Program-made: the position numbers and the translations under genes
DNA from: an uncultured beta proteobacterium
Lineage (GTDB): Bacteria; Pseudomonadota; Gammaproteobacteria; Burkholderiales; Burkholderiaceae_C
Assembly (NCBI GenBank): GCA_903945325.1
Contig: CAJAVE010000154.1
Span: 1 to 40,526 of the forward strand
DNA: 40,526 bases
Direction of reading: 5' to 3'
Part shown: piece after piece, positions 34,693-40,526 of the stretch
Layout: each line of letters starts with the position of its first letter
How positions within the stretch are numbered: position 1 is the first letter of the stretch
Notes under the pieces: model-generated
What the model was told of the DNA's origin: nothing
Databases searched by the model: none
The model's input: only the letters and a program-made list of their open reading frames with translations

Positions 34693-35562
34693 GTGTCAGA
34701 CCCACATTTCGCGCGAGCCCCCGATAAGGAAGACAAGCGCACGTTCTTGCGCAAGCTTGCCGAGTTCATTCATCCTGGTCCCGATTCGACTGCAGAACTG
34801 ATAGAGACACTCGCAGAAGCAGAGGAAAACAACATCATTGGCCCGCAGTCGCGCGCCATGCTGGAAGGTGTGATTCGCATGGCCGATATGACGGCTGGCG
34901 ATGTGATGGTTGCGGCAACGCGGATGGATCTCATCAATATCCTGGCGCCCATGGATTCATTGATTCATACCGTGATTGACACCGCCCACTCACGCTTTCC
35001 GGTGTATGAAGGTGAGCGCGAAAATGTCATTGGCATTTTGATGGCCAAAGACTTGCTGAAGCTACAAAGGGCGCCTGATCTCAACATTCGTGCCTTGCTG
35101 AGACCCGCGGTTTTTGTACCTGAGACCAAAGGACTCAATGATCTGCTGCGTGATTTCAGGGGAAACCGCAATCACCTCGCCATTGTTATTGACGAATTCG
35201 GTCGCGTGGCAGGATTGATCACGATTGAAGACGTGCTGGAGCAAATCGTGGGTGAGATTGAAGACGAGTTTGACATCGCGGAAGACGCCGGTGATATCTT
35301 TGCGTTGGCAGATCGCAGCTACCGTGTCAGCGGGGACACACCGATTGAGCGGGTCAACGACGCATTTTCCGTAAGCTTGGCAGCGTCAGACCCAGAAGAT
35401 CACTTTGACACCATAGGTGGCTTGATCGCCCATGAGATGGCACATGTCCCCAAGCGTGGAGAGCGGTACACGCTTGGAGGCCTGGACTTTCTGGTGTTGC
35501 ACACCAAAGGCGGTGCCGTCAAATGGTTCAAAGTGTCGCCAGCGGCTGTCGCGGGTAGCTAA
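34693..35562 (+). CDS. corC: CorC/YbeX-type CBS-domain protein (cobalt/magnesium transport associated)
   Basis: 289 residues from GTG 34693. After a polar N-terminus (EDKRTFLRKLAEFIHPGP) come two CBS domains (about 65-185: MADMTAGDVMVAATRM, SRFPVYEGERENVIGILMAKDLL, HLAIVIDEFGRVAGLITIEDVLEQIVGEIEDE) and a C-terminal CorC_HlyC domain (about 200-285). It lacks membrane segments, as in E. coli YbeX. YbeX has been tied to Mg/Co efflux and to ribosome metabolism. The gene ends 4 bp before lnt, the conserved ybeX-lnt pairing. The GTG start lacks a strong ribosome binding site. Confidence 0.92.
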   Translation: MSDPHFARAPDKEDKRTFLRKLAEFIHPGPDSTAELIETLAEAEENNIIGPQSRAMLEGVIRMADMTAGDVMVAATRMDLINILAPMDSLIHTVIDTAHSRFPVYEGERENVIGILMAKDLLKLQRAPDLNIRALLRPAVFVPETKGLNDLLRDFRGNRNHLAIVIDEFGRVAGLITIEDVLEQIVGEIEDEFDIAEDAGDIFALADRSYRVSGDTPIERVNDAFSVSLAASDPEDHFDTIGGLIAHEMAHVPKRGERYTLGGLDFLVLHTKGGAVKWFKVSPAAVAGS

Positions 35563-35566
35563 CGCG

Positions 35567-37129
35567 ATGGTGGTAGCGGAACTGCGGCACCGCATCGCAG
35601 ACAGCCGCCCCCTTTCAAGTGCTATTGTTTTTATAGCTGGTTGCGCACATTCTGCGGGGTCTGCATGGCCTTTTTCTATTGGTTTTGTCAGCGGCGCGCC
35701 CCTTTGGTGGTTGCAGGTCGCGGCATTGACTGTTTTGGTCGTCTTGCTGCACAGCAGTACCTCGTGGCGACAGGCAGCGAGTCTGGGCTGGCTATTTGCA
35801 ACGACCTGGCTGTGCGGAACATTTTGGTGGCTTTACATCTCCATGCACATCTATGGGGGATTGAACGCGTTTTTGACGGTGTTGGCCATCGTGGCCCTGG
35901 CCCTGGCGCTGGGTGGCTACTATGCGCTGGCTTGCGGAATTTTCTGGCGCTTGCGGGGACGAACCCTCGCTTTGGCCAGCCTGCTTTTTGCAGCACTCTG
36001 GACCATGGCTGAAATGGCGCGCGGCACCTGGTTGACCGGCTTCGGCTGGGGTGCCGTGGGCTATGCGCATGCTGACGGGCCTTTGGCTGCCTTTATTCCG
36101 TGGGTGGGAGCGTATGGAGTGGGTGCAATAGCCGCCTGGTTGGCAGCTGCCGTTGTGTTCGCAGTGCTGGGCGATACGATTGTGCGCGTGGCATTCCTCG
36201 CAGTTGTGGTCGCTGGGTTGTCGTTACCCCTTGTGTTGCAGGGCTGGTCAACGTCTGCAGGCAGTCTTTCGGTGACCCTGCTGCAAGGCAACATTCCACA
36301 AGATGAGAAATTTCAGTCGGGTTCGGGCGTCCCGTTGGCATTGCAATGGTACGGCGAGCAATTGGCGCGTAGCACTACGGATCTGGTTGTCGCACCCGAA
36401 ACGGCTATTCCCTTGCTGCCACAGGATTTGCCGCCTGACTACTGGGACGCTTTGAAAACACGATTTTCCAACGGATCGCAAGCTGCGCTGGCAGGCTTTC
36501 CTATGGGCGATTTCGCACAGGGGTATACCAACTCCGTGTTGGCGTTCGCGCCCCACGCTTCGCAGGTTTGGCAGTATGACAAGCACCATCTGGTGCCGTT
36601 TGGCGAATTCATCCCTCCCTTGTTCAAGTGGTTTACCCGCTTGATGAACATTCCGTTGGGCGACTTCAACCGGGGTGCGGTGGGACAGGCATCCTTCCGA
36701 TGGAAGGGGCAGCGACTGGCCCCCAATATTTGCTATGAAGATTTGTTCGGGGAAGAGCTCGGTGCGCGCTTCATTGACCCGGCCACCGCACCAACAATTT
36801 TTGTCAACGTCAGCAACATCGGCTGGTTTGGCGACAGCGTGGCCATCGACCAGCATTTGCAGATCAGCCGCATGCGTTCGCTGGAGTTTGAGCGGCCCAT
36901 GATCCGTGCCACCAACACCGGTGCGACTGTGGTGATCGACCATACAGGAAAGGTGACCCACGCCCTGCCACGCCTGACCCGTGGAGCGCTTGAGGCGACC
37001 GTGGAAGGGCGCACCGGCACCACACCATTCGCCTGGTGGGTGGCGTGCTTTGGACTGTGGCCGCTGTGGATTGCGGCGTTTGCTATTGTTTCAATAGCTG
37101 TCTACGCAAGGCGCATGGGGGCACAATGA
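35567..37129 (+). CDS. lnt: Apolipoprotein N-acyltransferase
   Basis: 520 residues from ATG 35567; a longer frame opens at 35432 inside corC but the added part is spurious. Six to eight membrane segments in the N-terminal half are followed by a periplasmic nitrilase-fold domain with the triad E278 (VVAPETAIP), K339 (YDKHHLVPFGEF) and C389 (PNICYED), and a last membrane segment near the C-terminus. It adds the third acyl chain to lipoproteins. Two dispersed repeat copies lie in frame. One encodes residues about 17-36 in the first membrane segment and one encodes the last ~16 residues (FAIVSIAVYARRMGAQ). Confidence 0.97.
   Translation: MVVAELRHRIADSRPLSSAIVFIAGCAHSAGSAWPFSIGFVSGAPLWWLQVAALTVLVVLLHSSTSWRQAASLGWLFATTWLCGTFWWLYISMHIYGGLNAFLTVLAIVALALALGGYYALACGIFWRLRGRTLALASLLFAALWTMAEMARGTWLTGFGWGAVGYAHADGPLAAFIPWVGAYGVGAIAAWLAAAVVFAVLGDTIVRVAFLAVVVAGLSLPLVLQGWSTSAGSLSVTLLQGNIPQDEKFQSGSGVPLALQWYGEQLARSTTDLVVAPETAIPLLPQDLPPDYWDALKTRFSNGSQAALAGFPMGDFAQGYTNSVLAFAPHASQVWQYDKHHLVPFGEFIPPLFKWFTRLMNIPLGDFNRGAVGQASFRWKGQRLAPNICYEDLFGEELGARFIDPATAPTIFVNVSNIGWFGDSVAIDQHLQISRMRSLEFERPMIRATNTGATVVIDHTGKVTHALPRLTRGALEATVEGRTGTTPFAWWVACFGLWPLWIAAFAIVSIAVYARRMGAQ
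35615..35675 (-). repeat. Dispersed palindrome element, copy G (5' part of lnt)
   Basis: The core at 35621-35637 is GCTATTGTTTTTATAGC, followed by TGGTTGCGCACATTCTGCGG and GGCC at the distal end, which is the full element in reverse orientation. On its own strand it shares TGCGCAACCAGCTATAAAAA with copy C. In the lnt frame the core reads A-I-V-F-I-A, a good membrane-helix segment. Confidence 0.88.
37080..37126 (-). repeat. Dispersed palindrome element, copy H (3' end of lnt)
   Basis: The core at 37082-37098 is GCTATTGTTTCAATAGC, with perfect 7-bp arms (GCTATTG/CAATAGC). TGTCTACGCAAGGCGC and GGGGGCAC follow, matching the TGCGCA and CCCC blocks of the element in reverse orientation. In frame it reads A-I-V-S-I-A and then supplies the lnt C-terminus. 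Confidence 0.85.
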
Positions 37130-37138
37130 AGGTTTTGC

Positions 37139-37154
37139 CCCTGTAAAATCAGGG
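37139..37154 (+). promoter_or_regulatory. Hairpin CCCTG-TAAAAT-CAGGG abutting the glyQ start
   Basis: A 5-bp perfect stem with a 6-base loop ends one base before the glyQ ATG (37156). The loop TAAAAT (37144-37149) could be a -10 box exactly 6 bases from the ATG, pointing to a leaderless glyQ message. If transcribed from further upstream instead, the hairpin would mask the start region. No -35 is evident and no usable Shine-Dalgarno exists. Confidence 0.35.
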
Positions 37155-37155
37155 C

Positions 37156-38070
37156 ATGCTCACATTTCAACAAATCATACTGAAGTTGCAGGCCTATTGG
37201 GCCGATCATGGCTGCGCCTTGCTGCAGCCCTATGACATGGAGGTTGGCGCTGGCACCTCCCACACTGCCACTTTTTTGCGCGCGTTAGGCCCGGAGCCGT
37301 GGAAGGCAGCCTACGTGCAGCCCAGCCGCCGCCCCAAGGATGGACGCTACGGTGACAACCCCAACCGGCTGCAGCATTACTACCAGTACCAGGTGGTTTT
37401 GAAGCCTGCACCCAGCAATATTCTGGAGTTGTACCTCGGCTCGCTCGAAGCACTGGGTTTCGACCTAAAGAAAAACGATATTCGCTTCGTCGAAGACGAT
37501 TGGGAAAACCCTACGCTGGGCGCCTGGGGCTTGGGATGGGAGGTGTGGCTCAATGGGATGGAAGTGACCCAGTTCACCTACTTCCAGCAGGTCGGCGGGA
37601 TTGATTGCAGGCCGATTACCGGCGAGATCACCTATGGCCTGGAGCGCCTCGCCATGTACCTGCAAGGCGTGGATAACGTCTACAACCTGGTCTGGACCGA
37701 TGGTTTGAGCTACGGCGACGTCTACAAGCAAAACGAGGTCGAGCAGTCCACGTATAACTTTGAGCACAGCGACGCAGACTTTTTGTTCACCGCCTTTGCC
37801 GCGCACGAGAAGCAGGCCAGGCATTTGATGGAACAGCAGCTCGCCCTGCCAGCCTATGAGCAGGTCCTCAAGTGCGCGCACAGCTTCAACTTGCTGGATG
37901 CCCGTGGCGCCATCAGCGTGACCGAACGCGCAGCCTATATTGGCCGCATCCGCAATCTGGCGCGAGGCGTCGCACAAAGCTATTTCGAGAGCCGCGAGCG
38001 ACTGGGCTTCCCCATGGCCCCGCGCGAGTGGGTGGAACAGATGATGACGACGACGAAGAAAGCTGCATGA
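37156..38070 (+). CDS. glyQ: Glycyl-tRNA synthetase alpha subunit
   Basis: 304 residues, family length. A class II aminoacyl-tRNA synthetase catalytic core with the bacterial alpha2beta2 signature: [32 protein letters not shown] at the start, [65 protein letters not shown] and [16 protein letters not shown]. It charges tRNA-Gly together with GlyS. The ATG has no ribosome binding site and is abutted by a small hairpin. The stop overlaps the glyS start. Confidence 0.98.
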   Translation: MLTFQQIILKLQAYWADHGCALLQPYDMEVGAGTSHTATFLRALGPEPWKAAYVQPSRRPKDGRYGDNPNRLQHYYQYQVVLKPAPSNILELYLGSLEALGFDLKKNDIRFVEDDWENPTLGAWGLGWEVWLNGMEVTQFTYFQQVGGIDCRPITGEITYGLERLAMYLQGVDNVYNLVWTDGLSYGDVYKQNEVEQSTYNFEHSDADFLFTAFAAHEKQARHLMEQQLALPAYEQVLKCAHSFNLLDARGAISVTERAAYIGRIRNLARGVAQSYFESRERLGFPMAPREWVEQMMTTTKKAA

Positions 38071-40274
38071 TGACGACCAAGAACCTTCTCGTTGAACTGT
38101 TTGTCGAAGAGCTTCCCCCAAAGGCCCTCAAGAAACTGGGTGATGCTTTTGCCTCCCAACTGGCCGACCAGCTCCGGGCCATTGGCCTGATCAACGGTGA
38201 CTCTGTGACGACTGCCTTTGCTTCGCCACGCCGGCTGGCAGCGCATATCAGCCATGTGTGGTTGAAAGCGGCCGACAAGGCAGTGCAGCAGAAGCTGATG
38301 CCAGTTGCGGTTGGTCTGGATACCAACGGCAACGCCACGCCTGCATTGATCAAGAAACTCCAGGCCCTGGGTGCTGATGTCAGCAATCCAGCGGCTGCGG
38401 TTGCCGCACTCAAGCGCGCACCGGACGGCAAGGCTGACGCCTTGTTCTATGACAGCCTGGTGACAGGCGCCACGCTGGATATTGGCCTGCAAAAGGCGCT
38501 GGAGGAGGCCGTTTCGCGGCTGCCGATCCCCAAGGTGATGAGCTACCAACTGGAGCGCGACTGCGCCTTGCCAGGCTGGAGCAGCGTCAACTTTGTTCGC
38601 CCTGCGCATGGTCTGGTCGCACTACATGGCAAAACTGTGGTGCCGGTCAAGGTGCTGGGTCTCACTGCCGGGCACACCACGCAAGGTCACCGGTTCGAAG
38701 CCGCCTTGTCGCCGCTGATGATTCTGGATGCGGATAGCTATGCCGACACGCTGCGCGCTGATGGTGCGGTGATTGCCTCGTTTGCCGAACGCAAGGCCGA
38801 GATCGCACGCCAGCTTGCCGCAGCAGCCTCGAAGGTCGGCGGTGGCTGCAAGCCCATTGAAGACGATGCCCTTTTGGACGAAGTAACGGCACTGGTCGAG
38901 CGCCCCAACGTGCTGGTCTGCCAGTTCGAGAAAGAGTTTCTGGATGTGCCTCAGGAGTGCCTGATCCTGACCATGAAGGCCAACCAGAAATACTTTCCCT
39001 TGCTCGATGCCGCCCACAAGTTGACCAACAAGTTCCTGGTGGTCAGCAACATTACGCCCTCCGACGCCAGCTTGGTGATCGGTGGCAACGAGCGCGTCGT
39101 ACGCCCGCGCCTGGCAGATGCCAAGTTCTTCTTCGACCAGGACCGCAAGAAAACCCTGGCGTCACGCGTCGACGGATTGGCCAAGGTGGTGTACCACAAC
39201 AAGCTAGGCACTCAGGGCGAGCGTGCGCAGCGGGTGGCAGACATAGGCGCGCTGATCATCGAGCAACTGCGCAAAGCCACCGTGCCCTACACCGTGCAGG
39301 CTAAAGACGAGCTGGATGTTCTGGCCAGCAAGGTCGGCCAAGCCGCGCTTTTGGCCAAGACGGATTTGCTGACCGACATGGTGGGCGAGTTCCCTGAGTT
39401 GCAGGGCATCATGGGCGGTTACTACGCCCGCCATGATGGACTGCGCGACGGCGTGGCCATCGCCATCGAAGACCATTACAAGCCCCGCTTTGCCGGGGAT
39501 GCCCTGCCTCGCAACCACACCGGCAGCGTGGTGGCACTCGCGGACAAGCTGGAGACCCTGGTCGGCATGTTTGGTATCGGGAATCTGCCGACGGGTGACA
39601 AAGACCCGTTTGCGCTGCGCCGCCACGCACTGGGCGTGATCCGCATTTTGATGGAAGCTGATTTTTCGCTGAACCTGGACGCGATTTTGGGCAATGCGGC
39701 CAAGGCGTTTGGCTCCATGCTGGAATTGTGGCCCGACAAAGAGCAAGCCGACTTTGCTGCGAATCAGGCCAAATTGCAGGACTTCATCTATGACAGACTG
39801 GCCGGTTCCCTGCGTGAGCAGGGCTATAGCGCACAAGAAGTCGATGCGGTTTTGGCCTTGCGCCCGCAGCGCCTGGGCGACGTGCCCAAGCGCATGGCGG
39901 CGGTTCGGGCTTTTGCCGCCTTGCCGGAAGCCCCGGCACTGGCCGCAGCCAACAAGCGCATCAGCAACATTCTTAAAAAAGCGTCTGAGGTGGATGCACA
40001 CGTCAGCGTCATCCTGTTGCAGGAGCCCGCCGAGAAGGCGCTGTACGCTGTCATGCAGGAGTTGACACCCAGGGCACAGGCGCAGCTGGAGGGGGGTGAC
40101 TACACCGCTTCGCTGCAAACACTGGCCGCTTTGCGCGCACCGGTCGATGCGTTCTTTGACAGCGTCATGGTCAATGCTGAAGCGCTGGACCTGCGGCTGA
40201 ACCGCCAGGGCTTGCTCAAAACCCTGCACCAAGCCATGAACCGCGTGGCCGATCTGTCTCGCCTGGTGACCTGA
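38067..40274 (+). CDS. glyS: Glycyl-tRNA synthetase beta subunit
   Basis: 735 residues from ATG 38067 ([21 protein letters not shown]); the start overlaps the glyQ stop by 4 bp. Family segments are visible in order: [119 protein letters not shown] and [27 protein letters not shown]. The C-terminal anticodon-binding-like region is present. Somewhat longer than E. coli GlyS (689). The frame continues upstream to 37872 inside glyQ, but that is an out-of-frame shadow of glyQ. Confidence 0.98.
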   Translation: MMTTKNLLVELFVEELPPKALKKLGDAFASQLADQLRAIGLINGDSVTTAFASPRRLAAHISHVWLKAADKAVQQKLMPVAVGLDTNGNATPALIKKLQALGADVSNPAAAVAALKRAPDGKADALFYDSLVTGATLDIGLQKALEEAVSRLPIPKVMSYQLERDCALPGWSSVNFVRPAHGLVALHGKTVVPVKVLGLTAGHTTQGHRFEAALSPLMILDADSYADTLRADGAVIASFAERKAEIARQLAAAASKVGGGCKPIEDDALLDEVTALVERPNVLVCQFEKEFLDVPQECLILTMKANQKYFPLLDAAHKLTNKFLVVSNITPSDASLVIGGNERVVRPRLADAKFFFDQDRKKTLASRVDGLAKVVYHNKLGTQGERAQRVADIGALIIEQLRKATVPYTVQAKDELDVLASKVGQAALLAKTDLLTDMVGEFPELQGIMGGYYARHDGLRDGVAIAIEDHYKPRFAGDALPRNHTGSVVALADKLETLVGMFGIGNLPTGDKDPFALRRHALGVIRILMEADFSLNLDAILGNAAKAFGSMLELWPDKEQADFAANQAKLQDFIYDRLAGSLREQGYSAQEVDAVLALRPQRLGDVPKRMAAVRAFAALPEAPALAAANKRISNILKKASEVDAHVSVILLQEPAEKALYAVMQELTPRAQAQLEGGDYTASLQTLAALRAPVDAFFDSVMVNAEALDLRLNRQGLLKTLHQAMNRVADLSRLVT

Positions 40275-40275
40275 T

Positions 40276-40526
40276 ATGAAGCTCGTCATTCTCGACCGCG
40301 ACGGCACCATCAACGAGGACAGTGCCGACTACGTCAAGTCGCCGTCCGAGTGGCAACCAGTGCCTGGAGCGCTGGAGGCCATCGCCCGGATGAACCATGC
40401 TGGTTGGCATGTCGTGGTGGCGACCAACCAATCCGGTTTGGGACGCGGCCTTTTTGATGTCGCTTCGCTCAATGCCATGCACGCCAAGATGCACAGCATG
40501 CTGGCGGCGGTGGGTGGGCGGGTGGA
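40276..40526 (+). CDS. gmhB: D-glycero-beta-D-manno-heptose-1,7-bisphosphate 7-phosphatase, cut by right edge
   Basis: The first 83 complete residues are visible from ATG 40276, one base after the glyS stop. The HAD-superfamily motif I DRDGT with nucleophile and acid/base aspartates appears at KLVILDRDGTINEDS, and motif II-like VVVATNQSGLGRGLF follows, both typical of GmhB/HisB-N phosphatases. GmhB removes the 7-phosphate in ADP-heptose synthesis for lipopolysaccharide. The glyQ-glyS-gmhB order is common in Burkholderiales. The C-terminal half lies outside the window. Confidence 0.93.
   Translation, partial: MKLVILDRDGTINEDSADYVKSPSEWQPVPGALEAIARMNHAGWHVVVATNQSGLGRGLFDVASLNAMHAKMHSMLAAVGGRV

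Noticed and set aside
39204..40313. Minus-strand ORF of 369 codons
   Set aside because: Antisense shadow of glyS; glyS is fully conserved in this region.

Overview
The window looks like core chromosome of a betaproteobacterium, order Burkholderiales, most likely family Comamonadaceae (Rhodoferax/Polaromonas-like). This rests on the protein families and gene order (ubiH-type/dsbC/M61 peptidase, dusB-fis-purH, thiD/hemL, rubredoxin with pilGHIJ-chpA, pyrR-pyrB-pyrC', corC-lnt-glyQ-glyS-gmhB) and on a small palindromic repeat I associate with that family. The genus is a guess. Almost all of the window is coding. No gap between genes exceeds about 150 bases, and I saw no tRNA, rRNA, CRISPR array, insertion sequence or phage gene.

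Layout. 1-3072 (-): FAD hydroxylase (UbiH family), DsbC-type disulfide isomerase and an M61 peptidase cut by the left edge, tightly packed. 3183-4697 (+): membrane-anchored rhodanese and ychF. 4790-5296 (-): a YqaA/DedA-like membrane protein. 5415-8320 (+): dusB-fis-purH. 8427-14781 (-): five tightly coupled genes transcribed as response regulator, small degenerate histidine kinase, TonB-dependent receptor, periplasmic binding protein and hybrid histidine kinase. 14857-17080 (-): thiD-hemL. 17174-26881 (+): rubredoxin, then the type IV pilus chemosensory genes pilG, pilH, pilI, pilJ and a very large chpA. 26854-28347 (-): photolyase. 28369-32938 (+): yqgE-ruvX-pyrR-pyrB-pyrC'-plsC. 32982-33725 (-): a conserved protein of unknown function. 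33878-40526 (+): GNAT acetyltransferase, corC, lnt, glyQ, glyS and gmhB, the last cut by the right edge.

Two things stand out. First, the 8.4-14.8 kb operon joins an outer-membrane receptor, an orphan periplasmic binding protein with no ABC permease or ATPase, a complete hybrid kinase, a kinase whose ATP-binding boxes are lost, and a LuxR-type regulator. It reads as a self-contained envelope-to-nucleus-like relay: ligand entry, sensing, phosphorelay, transcription. Second, a dispersed element of about 50 bp, centred on a palindrome of exactly 17 bp (GCTAT-N7-ATAGC type), occurs at least seven times. Three copies are intergenic (one of these supplies the hemL stop codon) and four lie inside genes. 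All intragenic copies are read in the same frame relative to the palindrome, giving an A-I-x-x-I-A type peptide.

The pyr cluster is also informative. The dihydroorotase-like protein has lost its metal ligands, so it is probably the structural PyrC' partner of aspartate carbamoyltransferase and not an enzyme.
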